From NCBI RefSeq assembly GCF_030766935.1, contig NZ_JASERL010000001.1, positions 930,001-994,000 on the forward strand: a DNA stretch of 64,000 bases, written 5' to 3'. Below are positions 31,609 through 40,318 of this stretch, piece after piece (the first letter of the stretch is position 1; each line of letters starts with the position of its first letter). This DNA comes from Streptomyces sp. KL109B. Lineage in GTDB: Bacteria > Actinomycetota > Actinomycetes > Streptomycetales > Streptomycetaceae. The notes beneath the pieces were generated by a model. That model saw only the letters and a list, made by a program, of their open reading frames with translations, was not told the origin of the DNA and searched no databases. The translations under genes were made by a program, and so were the position numbers.

Positions 31609-33717
31609 TCAGGTCAGCTCCAACGACCGCTTCAGGAAGTCGACCTGGAGCAGCAGCAGGTTCTCGGCGACCTGTTCCTGCGGCGTCATGTGGGTCACGC
31701 CGGACAGCGGCAGCACTTCGTGCGGCCGGCCGGCCGCGAGCAGTGCGGAGGACAGCCGCAGGGTGTGGGCCACCACTACGTTGTCGTCCGCGAGGCCGTG
31801 CACGATGAGCATCGGGCGGTGCTGCTCGGCCGCCTCGGAGAGACCGTCGTCGGTCACCAGGGAGCTGTGCGCGTACGCCTCCGGGGACGTCGCCGGATCG
31901 CCCAGGTAGCGCTCCGTGTAGTGGGTGTCGTAGAGCCGCTGGTCCGTCACCGGGGCGCCCACGACCGCCGCGTGGAAGACGTCCGGGCGGCGCAGCACCG
32001 CCATCCCCGCCAGGAAACCGCCGTAACTCCAGCCCCGGATCGCGACCTTGGAGAGGTCCAGCGGGAACCGGTCGGCCAGCGCGTGCAGGGCCGTGACCTG
32101 GTCCTCCATGGTCAGGGTCAGGTCACCCTTGATCGACTTCTCGCGTCCTGGCGAGATCCCGGGCGTGCCCCGGCCGTCCGCGACGATCACCGCGAAGCCC
32201 TGGTCGGCGAACCACTGCGAGGTGAGGTGCGGGTTGTGGGCCGCCACCACGCGCTGCCCGTGCGGGCCGCCGTAGGGGTCCATGAGGACCGGGAGCGGGC
32301 CGTCCCCCTCCTCGTAAGAGGAGGGCAGGAGAACGGCGCACGGGATGCCGTCCGCCTCCGTGAGCGTCACGCGCGGGGAGAGCAGCGGGCGTTCGGCGTG
32401 CGAGGCGATGTCCGCCACGTGCTTCCCGTCGCGCTCCACGCGTGCGCGCGCGCCGGGCGAGTCCGGCGTCGCGGACACGAGGACCGTCACGTCCCCGGAG
32501 CGGACCGCGGAGTGCACGCCGGGCTCCGTGGAGACGCGCTGCACTCCCAGCTCGTTGACCCGGTAGACGTGCACCTCGCCGGTCTCCGGGGACTCGGCGT
32601 CCGTCCCGGCCGACGCGGAGACGAGCACGTCGCTCTCGCCCACGTCGAGCACCGCCCGCACGTGCAACTGCGGCCCGGTCAGCGGGCGTTCGCCCACCGC
32701 GAGGACCCGGGCGCCGCCCTCGTCGGCGATCCGCACCAGCTGCCCGCTCGGCGACCAGCACGGCACCCCCGGCAGCAGCTCCAGCCAGTCGTCGTCCTCG
32801 TCGGCGTGCACCATCCGCGTCGAGCCGTCGTCCGTGTTCACGGCGAGGTAGAGCGCGCTGCGCTGGTCGCGGGCCTGGACGAGGATCAGCGGGGCGCCGT
32901 CCGCCGACCAGTGCACGCGCGCGAGGTACGGGTACGCCTTGCGGTCCCAGGTCACCTCGCTGCGGGCGCCGTCGATGTCGTACGCGAAGAGGCGTACCTC
33001 GGCGTTCGGGGTGCCGGCGGCGGGGTAGGCGACGCGGGCCGGCTCCCGGTCCGGGTGCGCGGGGTCGGCGATCCACCAACGGCGCACGTCCGCGTCGTCG
33101 ACGCGGGCCACGAGCAGCCGGTCCGAGTCGGGGGACCACCAGTGGCCGCGGTACCGGGACATCTCCTCGGCCGCGATGAACTCCGCGAGCCCGTACGTCA
33201 CCGTGTCCGACTCCGGGGTGGCCAGCGCCCTGTCCCCCTCGCCCTCCGCGCCGACGACGCGCAGCGCGCCCTGGGCGACGTACGCGATGTGCCGGCCGTC
33301 GGGGGAGGGGCGCGGGTCGATGACCGGTCCGGGGACGGGCAGTTCACGCGCCGTGCCCGCGCGCAGCTCGGCGGCGAACAGCCGCCCCGACAGGGCGAAC
33401 GCGGCCAACTCGGCGGCGGCGTCGGTCGCGTAGCCCACGATGCCCGCGCCGCCCTCACGGCTGCGCTCGCGCCGGGCCCGCTCGGCGGCCGACAGGTTCT
33501 CCGCCGCCCCGCCGAGCAGCGCCACCGGCTCCGCGGCCACCCGCTCCTGACCGCTCGTCACGTCAAGAACCCACAGCGCGTTCGCCCGATCGGTGCCCGA
33601 GGCGGACCGCAGGAAGACGACGCGCTCGCCGTCCGGCGCCACCGTGAAGGCGCGCGGCGCTCCCAGTGTGAAGCGCTGTGTACGCGCGTGCTGACGAGGG
33701 AAGGTGTCGATGGTCAT
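31609..33717 (-). CDS. S9-family serine peptidase (dipeptidyl-peptidase IV-like)
   Basis: 702-residue cytosolic peptidase. An N-terminal beta-propeller (residues about 40-440) contains the DPP-IV-type pair of glutamates in EFIAAEEMSRYRGHWWSPD, which binds the substrate N-terminus. The C-terminal alpha/beta-hydrolase domain has the nucleophile S564 in RGWSYGG, acid D645 in HGLADDN and H676 in GVTHM. No signal peptide. It lies next to two peptide importers, which fits breakdown of imported Xaa-Pro peptides, but this is inference. Confidence 0.92.
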   Translation of the reverse strand: MTIDTFPRQHARTQRFTLGAPRAFTVAPDGERVVFLRSASGTDRANALWVLDVTSGQERVAAEPVALLGGAAENLSAAERARRERSREGGAGIVGYATDAAAELAAFALSGRLFAAELRAGTARELPVPGPVIDPRPSPDGRHIAYVAQGALRVVGAEGEGDRALATPESDTVTYGLAEFIAAEEMSRYRGHWWSPDSDRLLVARVDDADVRRWWIADPAHPDREPARVAYPAAGTPNAEVRLFAYDIDGARSEVTWDRKAYPYLARVHWSADGAPLILVQARDQRSALYLAVNTDDGSTRMVHADEDDDWLELLPGVPCWSPSGQLVRIADEGGARVLAVGERPLTGPQLHVRAVLDVGESDVLVSASAGTDAESPETGEVHVYRVNELGVQRVSTEPGVHSAVRSGDVTVLVSATPDSPGARARVERDGKHVADIASHAERPLLSPRVTLTEADGIPCAVLLPSSYEEGDGPLPVLMDPYGGPHGQRVVAAHNPHLTSQWFADQGFAVIVADGRGTPGISPGREKSIKGDLTLTMEDQVTALHALADRFPLDLSKVAIRGWSYGGFLAGMAVLRRPDVFHAAVVGAPVTDQRLYDTHYTERYLGDPATSPEAYAHSSLVTDDGLSEAAEQHRPMLIVHGLADDNVVVAHTLRLSSALLAAGRPHEVLPLSGVTHMTPQEQVAENLLLLQVDFLKRSLELT

Positions 33718-33897
33718 CTGGGCAGCCTAGAGCCAGGAGGGCTCTTGAAGACATGGAGCGTACGCGCCCCCGTGCGCTCCCGGCCGCATCGCGTGCTCCC
33801 CGATGACGACCCATGCGCGGGCACGGAAAGTTATGATCGTTAGCGCTGTGTGGGTACGAGTCCGTCGGCGACCGGATCACTTTGGAGGAGGACCGCT

Positions 33898-34092
33898 GTG
33901 GCACTCTCGATCTCGGCCGTGGTGCTGTTCGCGATCATCGTCTTCATCCTGATCAAGAAGTCGGGACTGAAAGCGGGACACGCGGTGGTGTGCATGCTCC
34001 TCGGTTTCTACCTGGCGAGTTCGTCCATCGCCCCCACGATCAAGCAGCTGACCACGAATGTGGCGGACATGGTCGGCGGCATCAAGTTCTAG
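33898..34092 (+). CDS. Small conserved membrane protein
   Basis: 64 residues with one clear membrane helix (ISAVVLFAIIVFILI) and a second hydrophobic stretch (AVVCMLLGFYLASSSIAP). GTG at 33898 is preceded by GGAGGAGG (33884-33891). Conserved in Streptomyces just before mshB as far as I recall; function unknown. An open frame from 33850 lacks a ribosome site. Confidence 0.8.
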   Translation: MALSISAVVLFAIIVFILIKKSGLKAGHAVVCMLLGFYLASSSIAPTIKQLTTNVADMVGGIKF

Positions 34093-34156
34093 CCGGGCCG
34101 CCTGTCGGCAGGCGTCTGTCGGCCGGGTGTCAGTGGGGCGTTCTACGCTGTGACAC

Positions 34157-35080
34157 ATGACGGAAATGCCAGGTCGGCGCCTGCTCCTCGTGCACGCGCA
34201 CCCCGACGACGAGTCGATCAACAATGGCGCCACCATGGCCAAGTACGCCGCCGAAGGCGCCCAGGTCACGCTGGTGACCTGCACGCTCGGCGAGGAGGGC
34301 GAGGTCATTCCGGACGAACTGGAGCATTTGGCTCCGGACCGGGAGGATATTCTCGGACCGCACCGAATCGGTGAGTTGGCCGCCGCCATGAAGGAACTCG
34401 GCGTCGCCGACCACCGCTTCCTCGGCGGCCCCGGCCGCTTCCGCGACTCCGGGATGATGGGCGCTGCGCAGAACGAGCGGGAGGGCGCCTTCTGGTCCAC
34501 CGAGCTCGACGAGGCCGCCGCCCACCTCGTCGCCGTGATCCGCGAGACCCGCCCCCAGGTCCTGATCACGTACGACCCCGACGGCGGCTACGGGCACCCG
34601 GACCACATCCAGGCCCACCGCGTCGCCATGCGCGCCGCCGAACTGGCCGCCGAGACCGCCTTCCGGCGCGACCTCGGGGAGCCGCACACGATCGCCAAGG
34701 TCTACTGGAACCGGGTGCCGCGCGCGGTGGTCACCGCGAGGTTCGAGGAGCTGGAGCGGCTTCGGGGGCTCGGCTCCGTTCCGTTCGACGCCGTCGCGGT
34801 CGTCGACGACGTGCCGGGTGTCGTCGAGGACGAGCGGATCACCGCCGAGATCGACGGGCGGCCGTACGTCGAGCGGAAGGCGGCCGCGATGCGCGCGCAC
34901 GCCACACAGGTCGACGTGGCGGCGGGGGACACGGTGTTCGCGCTCTCCAACGGGCTCGCGCAGCCGCTGTTCGACGTCGAGTACTACGAGTTGGTGCGGG
35001 GTGAACCCGGATCGCCGTACGAGAAGGACCTGTTCGAGGGTATCGAGGGTCTTGAGAGCACCGAGGGAGTGACCGCGTGA
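34157..35080 (+). CDS. mshB: N-acetyl-1-D-myo-inosityl-2-amino-2-deoxy-alpha-D-glucopyranoside deacetylase
   Basis: Zinc-dependent deacetylase of mycothiol biosynthesis, producing GlcN-Ins for ligation to cysteine. The metal site is visible: [18 protein letters not shown] (His and Asp) and [12 protein letters not shown]. 307 residues, the usual MshB length, with the MshB-like [15 protein letters not shown] block rather than that of generic LmbE proteins. Its stop overlaps the next gene by 4 bases. Mycothiol is the actinobacterial counterpart of glutathione. Confidence 0.92.
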   Translation: MTEMPGRRLLLVHAHPDDESINNGATMAKYAAEGAQVTLVTCTLGEEGEVIPDELEHLAPDREDILGPHRIGELAAAMKELGVADHRFLGGPGRFRDSGMMGAAQNEREGAFWSTELDEAAAHLVAVIRETRPQVLITYDPDGGYGHPDHIQAHRVAMRAAELAAETAFRRDLGEPHTIAKVYWNRVPRAVVTARFEELERLRGLGSVPFDAVAVVDDVPGVVEDERITAEIDGRPYVERKAAAMRAHATQVDVAAGDTVFALSNGLAQPLFDVEYYELVRGEPGSPYEKDLFEGIEGLESTEGVTA

Positions 35081-35583
35081 TGGGCGGCGGGAAGAACGGC
35101 GGGACGAGCGGCGGGAAGAACGAGCGGGCCGCGGCGTCCACCGGGAACGGAAAGGCGGCCCCCGGCAAGGCGGGTGCGCACTCCGAGGTCGACCTGCCGT
35201 TCAGTTTCAGCGGGTTCACGGCCGGGCGGGTCCTCGCCCTGCTGCTCCTGTTCGTCCTCGGCGCGGTCGTCGCGGTCGCGGGGGGCCTCGTCCAAGGCGG
35301 CTGGTTCCCGGGCGGGTTGCTGCTCGCGCTGCTCGCGGCGGCCGGGCTCTTCCACGGCGGGGCGAGAGTGGCGCGCGGGCGCGCGGGGGCGGTGGCGCCC
35401 GCCGCGGGCTGGGTGCTCGCGGTGATCCTGCTCACCGCGAGCCGTCCGGAGGGCGACTTTTTGTTCGGCGCGGGAGCGGGCTCGTACCTCTTCCTCCTCG
35501 GAGGGATGGCTGTCGCTGTGATGTGTGCCACCTTCTGGCTGCCGGGGCAACCACCCGTGTCCACCGCCCGACTTGGGAAGTGA
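35077..35583 (+). CDS. Membrane protein of unknown function downstream of mshB
   Basis: 168 residues with about 40 polar, Gly/Lys-rich N-terminal residues and four predicted membrane helices (for example [20 protein letters not shown]). GTGATG context gives a 4-base overlap with mshB, so co-translation is likely. Resembles small actinobacterial DUF6113-type membrane proteins; no function assigned. Confidence 0.8.
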   Translation: MMGGGKNGGTSGGKNERAAASTGNGKAAPGKAGAHSEVDLPFSFSGFTAGRVLALLLLFVLGAVVAVAGGLVQGGWFPGGLLLALLAAAGLFHGGARVARGRAGAVAPAAGWVLAVILLTASRPEGDFLFGAGAGSYLFLLGGMAVAVMCATFWLPGQPPVSTARLGK

Positions 35584-35737
35584 CGTAGCCCTCCGGGCCG
35601 TCGCGCGGCGCGTGCCGCTGAAGGATTGGTCATCCGTCACACGGTGAGTTCCGGCGGCGGACAGTATGGTGGTGCGCGCCGCCGAGCAGCCCGCGCGAGG
35701 TCGAGACGGGCGGCGGAGCCAACCGGGAGAACCTGCC

Positions 35738-37783
35738 TTGAGCCGTGAAACTGACAGTTCGTCCTCCGGGCCCCAGGGGCGCGGCGCTGCCGCGTACCCG
35801 TCGGGCACGCCTCCGTATGGATCGCCCGCGCAGGACGCGGCGTCCGGTGACGGCGGTCCGACACCGCCGGGTGACCAGGGCGCCCCGGAATCGCCCAAGA
35901 CCGAGACGACGCTGACGACCCGGATCCGGATCAACATTCCCGGTTCCCGACCGATTCCTCCGGTGGTCATGCGGACGCCGATGAGTGACGTGGACGGTAA
36001 CCAGGACGGTGGTGCCGGTTCTGGTGCTGGTGCCGGTGCCGGTGCCGGTGCCGGATCCGGGTCTGGTGCGGATGCCGGTCCTGCGTCGCGGGGCTCTGCC
36101 CCGGACCCCGCTGCTCAATCGCCGCAGGGGCTTGATGGGTCGGCGGGGCGTGCGTCTCAAGATGGGGCCGGCCGTGCGCCGCAGGCACCGGCGGGGAGTG
36201 AGGCGCCGCAGCGTGAGGAGAAGACGAGCGACTGGTTCGCGCCGCGCAAGTCGCCCTCGGGGACGCGTGGTGGTCCGGCCGCCGGTGCGCCCACGCCGCC
36301 CCCGCCGCCTGCGCCGAACCCCAACTCCGGTGGTTCCTCCGGCGGATTCGACGTGTCCGGCGCCGTGGCGGCAGGACCGCTCGGCACCGGTGGCGCCCCC
36401 GGCCCCCGTGGCGACCAGTCCCGGGGCGACCTGCCGTACTTCTCCGCAAACCAGGACGCGGGAACGCCCGACTCCGGACCCGTGGGACCCACCGCGGGCC
36501 CGGCCGCGGGCGACGGCCCCATGGTCCCGCCCGCCGCCCCGAACCCGCCGGTCCCCGGCGCCGGTGGCACGCCGCCGCGGATGAGCGACGACACCGCGAT
36601 CCTCACGCCGCAGAAGCCCGCCCCTGAACCGCCCTCAGGCGGCAACTCCGGCGGCAGCGGCAACGTCTCCGGTGACACGCTCACCAGCGGCCTGCGCGTC
36701 ATCCCTGCGGACGACGAGCCCAACGGCCCGGCCGCCCCCGGCGGGTTCCGGCAGACCCCAGCCAACCCCGCGACGCCCGCCGCGCACACCCCGCCCAAGC
36801 TGCCCGACCCGGTGCCCGCCACCCCGGCCCCCGCGAAAAAGAAGAAGGGCCGCAACAAGCTGGTGCTGCTCGGCGCGGGCGTCGTCGGCGTGGCCGGAGT
36901 CGCGTACGGCGCGGGCCTGTTGATGAACCACTCCGACGTCCCGAAGGGCACCACCGTCGCCGGAGTCGACATCGGCGGCGGCACCCGCGACGAGGCCACC
37001 AGCAAGCTGGAGAACGCCCTCGGCAAGCGCACCGAACAGGCGCTGAAGCTGGAGGTCGACGGCAAGTCCGTGGAGATGGAGCCGGAGCAGGCGGGCCTCT
37101 CCTTCGACACCGCGTCGACCGTGTCGGCCGCCGCGGGCAGCGACTACAACCCGATCTCCGTGATCGGCTCGCTGTTCGGCAACGAACGGGTCGTCGACCC
37201 GGTCGTGCCCGTCGACGAGGAGAAGCTCGCCGCGTCCCTGGAGCGGGCCGCGGGCGGCGCCGCCGCGTCCGGCGAGGGCACCATCAAGTTCGAGCCGGGC
37301 AAGGCCGTCCCCGTCTACGGCAAGACCGGCAAGGGGCTCGACGTCGCCCAGTCGGTCTCCGCCGTCAAGGACGCCTACCGCGCGCAGATCGCGAACGGCT
37401 CGTCCGAGTCGGTCCCGCTGGCGACGGCGACGCGGAAGCCGACGATCTCGAACGCCGAGGTCGACCGGAAGATGCAGCAGTTCGCCGAGCCCGCGATGTC
37501 CGGTCTGATCACCGTCAAGGCGGGCAACGCCTCGATCCAGTTCGGCCCCGACAAGTCGCTGCCGAAGATCCTCGGCGTGAAGCCGGTCAACGGCAAGCTG
37601 GTCGAGACGTACAACCTGCCGGTGCTCAAGCAGCTCTACGGCAACACCTTCGACGGCGTCCTGATCACCCGCGGCACCGGCAAGAAGACGCCGGTCCAGC
37701 CGACGGACGTGGCACAGGCCATCGCCAAGGCGCTGCTCGGCAAGACCGCGGCGGAGCGCACGGCGGAGATCCAGACCTCGTAG
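35738..37783 (+). CDS. Repeat-bearing single-pass membrane protein with a VanW/YkuD-type peptidoglycan-binding domain
   Basis: About 681 residues. The first 365 are low-complexity, rich in Pro, Gly and Ala, and cytoplasmic; then KKKKGRNKLVLLGAGVVGVA starts a membrane helix, and an exterior region follows (GTTVAGVDIGGGTRDEATSK), matching the peptidoglycan-binding-4 fold seen before VanW or YkuD domains. TTG 35738 is preferred, with GGGA 8-12 bases upstream; ATG 35666 lacks a ribosome site. Inside the low-complexity part are a GGTGCC microsatellite and a complete 47-bp dispersed repeat that encodes RGSAPDPAAQSPQGLD. Probably an envelope protein; precise role unknown. Confidence 0.82.
   Translation: MSRETDSSSSGPQGRGAAAYPSGTPPYGSPAQDAASGDGGPTPPGDQGAPESPKTETTLTTRIRINIPGSRPIPPVVMRTPMSDVDGNQDGGAGSGAGAGAGAGAGSGSGADAGPASRGSAPDPAAQSPQGLDGSAGRASQDGAGRAPQAPAGSEAPQREEKTSDWFAPRKSPSGTRGGPAAGAPTPPPPPAPNPNSGGSSGGFDVSGAVAAGPLGTGGAPGPRGDQSRGDLPYFSANQDAGTPDSGPVGPTAGPAAGDGPMVPPAAPNPPVPGAGGTPPRMSDDTAILTPQKPAPEPPSGGNSGGSGNVSGDTLTSGLRVIPADDEPNGPAAPGGFRQTPANPATPAAHTPPKLPDPVPATPAPAKKKKGRNKLVLLGAGVVGVAGVAYGAGLLMNHSDVPKGTTVAGVDIGGGTRDEATSKLENALGKRTEQALKLEVDGKSVEMEPEQAGLSFDTASTVSAAAGSDYNPISVIGSLFGNERVVDPVVPVDEEKLAASLERAAGGAAASGEGTIKFEPGKAVPVYGKTGKGLDVAQSVSAVKDAYRAQIANGSSESVPLATATRKPTISNAEVDRKMQQFAEPAMSGLITVKAGNASIQFGPDKSLPKILGVKPVNGKLVETYNLPVLKQLYGNTFDGVLITRGTGKKTPVQPTDVAQAIAKALLGKTAAERTAEIQTS
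36018..36058 (+). repeat. GGTGCC hexanucleotide microsatellite in the envelope protein gene
   Basis: Runs of GGTGCC and close variants, encoding alternating Gly-Ala, immediately followed by the 47-bp dispersed repeat. Confidence 0.85.
36089..36135 (+). repeat. 47-bp dispersed palindromic repeat, copy inside a coding sequence
   Basis: Starts CGGGGCTCTGCCCCGG and ends GCCGCAGGGGCTTGA. As read, it is an exact inverted match to the copy at 39357-39403. Read in frame it gives RGSAPDPAAQSPQGLD. Contains two potential hairpins. Confidence 0.95.
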
Positions 37784-37806
37784 GCCCCGCCCGACGTACG
37801 CGTCAC

Positions 37807-37838
37807 GAGTCCCGCATGACATCCGTCATGCGGGACTC
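37807..37838. terminator. Terminator between the envelope protein gene and the chimeric ORF
   Basis: Perfect 14-pair stem (GAGTCCCGCATGAC at 37807-37820, complement at 37825-37838) with ATCC loop. Confidence 0.8.
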
Positions 37839-37889
37839 ACGCTTGTCGACACTGCCGCGCACCCCCGCCGACCGGCGAGGCTGACTGCC

Positions 37890-39377
37890 ATGACGACACA
37901 CGCGGCGGTCACCTTCACCGGGGTGACGAAGACGTACGGCACCGTGCGGGCGGTCGACGACCTCGGCCTCGAACTGCGCGCGGGGGAGACGGTCGCCCTG
38001 CTCGGCCCGAACGGCGCGGGCAAGTCCACCACCCTCGACCTGCTCCTCGGCCTGCGCCCCGCCGACACCGGAGAGGTCCGCGTCTTCGGCACGAGCCCGC
38101 GCGAGGCGATCACGGCGGGCCGGGTCGGCGCCATGCTGCAGAGCGGCGGCCTGATGGACGAGGTGACCGTGCGCGAGCTCGTCCGGCTCGGCTGCGCCCT
38201 GCACCCGAGGCCGCACGCGGTGGACGACGTACTGACCAGGGCCGGACTCACCCAGATCGCCGACCGCAAGGTCAACAAGCTCTCCGGCGGCCAGGAGCAG
38301 CGCGTCCGCTTCGCCCTCGCCACGGCGGGCGACAGCGACCTCATCGTCCTCGACGAGCCGACCACCGGCATGGACGTGAGCGCCCGCCACGCGTTCTGGT
38401 CGACCATGCGCGCGCAGGCCGACCAGGGCCGCACCGTGCTGTTCGCCACGCACTACCTGGAGGAGGCGGACGCGATCGCCGACCGCGTCCTCGTGCTGCA
38501 CCGCGGGCGGCTGCTCGCCGACGGCACGGCCGCCGAGATCAAGGCGAAGGCCGGCGCCCGCCGGGTCTCCTTCGACCTGGAGGGCCCGATCGACGAGGCC
38601 GCCGTCAAGGGGCTCCCGTTCCTGACCGGCGTATCCATCAGCGGCCAGACGGTCCGCATCCAGTCCACCGACGCCGACGCGACCGTGCACGCCCTGTACG
38701 GGCTCGGCGGCTACCCGTCCGTGCTGTTCCTGCTGATCGCGGGCAAGTCCGACACCACCGCCATGGTCGACGACACGGGCCTGAATCTGCCCGCGTATGT
38801 GATGGTCTCGATGGCCTCCTTCGGCGCGCTCACCGCCGTCCTCATGGGCAACAGCGAGCGCATCGCGAAGGAGCGGGAGAGCGCCTGGGTACGGCAGTTG
38901 AGGCTCACCACGCTGCCCGGGCGCGGCTATGTCCTCGCCAAGACCGCGAGCGCCGCCGTCGTCTCGCTCCCGTCCATCGTGATCGTCTTCGCCGTGGCCG
39001 CGGCCTTCAAGGACGTACGGTTCGACGCCTGGCAGTGGCTCGCGCTCACCGGCGCGACCTGGGCGGGCAGCCTCGTCGTCGTGCTCACCACCTTCGGCCG
39101 CCCCGGCTATCTGCGCAGCGCCATGGAGGCGGGCGCCGCCGCGTTCCTGGTCAAGGACGCGCCCGCCGCGCAACTCGCCGATGCCGTACGGAAGGTGCTC
39201 GCGGGCGAGCGCGTCATCGACCCCACGCTCGCGGCGGCGGCCCTCGCGGAGGGCGCGAACCCGCTCACCGACCGCGAACGCGAGGTGCTGCGCGCGGCGG
39301 CGGACGGCCGCACCAACGCGGAACTCGCGGCGGCGCTGCACCTGTCGCCCCTGTTCTCAAGCCCCTGCGGCGATTGA
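37890..39377 (+). pseudogene. In-frame chimera: ABC ATPase + ABC-2 permease fragment + response-regulator fragment
   Basis: A 495-codon frame built from three unrelated pieces. Residues 1-275: drug-type ABC ATPase, with Walker A GPNGAGKST, signature LSGGQEQRVRFA and Walker B LIVLDEPTTGMD, losing only its last residues. 276-397: middle of an ABC-2 permease (YPSVLFLLIAGK through GATWAGSLVV), without N-terminus and last helices. 398-486: end of a NarL/LuxR response regulator (LTTFGRPGYL, AAAFLVKDAPA, LTDREREVLRAAADGRTNAE), without the phosphoacceptor and without the end of the HTH. The last nine residues, PLFSSPCGD, include SSPCGD from the 47-bp dispersed repeat. Streptomyces often have an ATPase-permease-kinase-regulator operon; this looks like its collapse by at least two deletions. 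The ATPase part could still fold; the rest is unlikely to work. Assembly error is possible. Confidence 0.85.
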
Positions 39378-39403
39378 GCAGCGGGGTCCGGGGCAGAGCC
39401 CCG
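39357..39403 (-). repeat. 47-bp dispersed repeat supplying the end of the chimeric ORF
   Basis: Inverse orientation to the 36089 copy and identical to it as read. TCAAGCCCCTGCGGCGATTG covers the last codons (SSPCGD) and the TGA stop of the chimera. Confidence 0.95.
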
Positions 39404-39437
39404 AACCGCAACCCCGGCCCACCGCAACCAAAACCGG

Positions 39438-40280
39438 TCAATTCAGCATCGCGCGCGCCGCCCGCGCCTGCTCCCGCACCGACTCCGCCGCCGTCTCGTC
39501 CACGGCCCCGACCACCTCCGCGTACGCCTCAAGCTCCACCGCCCCGCTCACGAAGTCACCGCGCTGTACGAGGAGTTGGGCCCGCTCGTAGCGCAGTCGC
39601 GCCGGATGCGAGGGCAGCAGCAGGGACAGCTCGACCGCCCACAGCGACACGTCGGAGCGCTCGGGCCTGGTCGCCGCCCACGCCCGGATGTTGTTGAGGA
39701 TCCGCAGTACGACGTCCAGCGGGTCGGCGGGCCGCAGCATCGCCGGGTCGAGCGAGCCACCGGTCGCGCCCGCCACGAGGATTTGGGCGTCGGGCCCGGT
39801 CAACACCCGCCCGCCGTCGAACGGATCGGCCAGCACCTGCTCCTCCGGCGCCCCGAACCCGACCACGAAGTGCCCCGGCAGGGCCACCCCGCACACCGGC
39901 GCCCCGGCCCGCCTGGCCACCTCCAGCCACACCACCGACAACAGGATCGGCAGCCCTCTGCGGCGCCGTACGACCTCGTGCAGCAGGGACGACTCAAGGC
40001 GCTGGTAGGCGCCCGGCGTGCCGTGGAACCCGAGGCGCTCGCCGAGCAGTTCGGCGCACGCGGTGGCCCAGGCGCGCGGGGTGCCCGGCCGATACGGCAG
40101 CCGTCCGGCGAGCTCGTCCAGCTCGATCTGGACGGCGTCCATGCCCGCCTCGTCGAGCGAGGCGTCGCCCTGCGCGGCGAGCAGCAGGCACAGCTGCGCC
40201 AGATCGGGCCGCTCGGCCCGCGCCTCCTCGGCGAACCGGCGCCGCAGCTCCGTGGAACGGGGGGAAAGGTGGGGGGACAT
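39438..40280 (-). CDS. SirB1/transglutaminase-like family protein
   Basis: 280-residue cytosolic protein. The core GLPILLSVVWLEVARRAGAP followed by GVALPGHFVVGF and LADPFDGG is the SirB1-type transglutaminase-like domain; the Cys expected for catalysis is not evident, so it is probably a non-enzymatic relative. The C-terminal part (RLRYERAQLLVQRGDFVSGA) is a TPR-like helical pair. It precedes no obvious partner; the upstream gene on this strand is a GNAT enzyme 39 bp away, so both may be co-transcribed. Confidence 0.82.
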   Translation of the reverse strand: MSPHLSPRSTELRRRFAEEARAERPDLAQLCLLLAAQGDASLDEAGMDAVQIELDELAGRLPYRPGTPRAWATACAELLGERLGFHGTPGAYQRLESSLLHEVVRRRRGLPILLSVVWLEVARRAGAPVCGVALPGHFVVGFGAPEEQVLADPFDGGRVLTGPDAQILVAGATGGSLDPAMLRPADPLDVVLRILNNIRAWAATRPERSDVSLWAVELSLLLPSHPARLRYERAQLLVQRGDFVSGAVELEAYAEVVGAVDETAAESVREQARAARAMLN

Positions 40281-40318
40281 ACGTGCCTCGTGCCCTCTCA
40301 GGCCGATCGATTAGCGGG

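Noticed and set aside
31459..33843. 794-codon + strand frame opposite the S9 peptidase
   Set aside because: Arg/Gly/Val-rich shadow; the minus-strand peptidase has all catalytic motifs.
37890..39377. Reading the chimera as a genuine ABC half-transporter with a regulatory domain
   Set aside because: The permease lacks both ends, the regulator lacks its receiver Asp and the end of its HTH, and the terminus is repeat-derived; an intact functional protein of this design is improbable.
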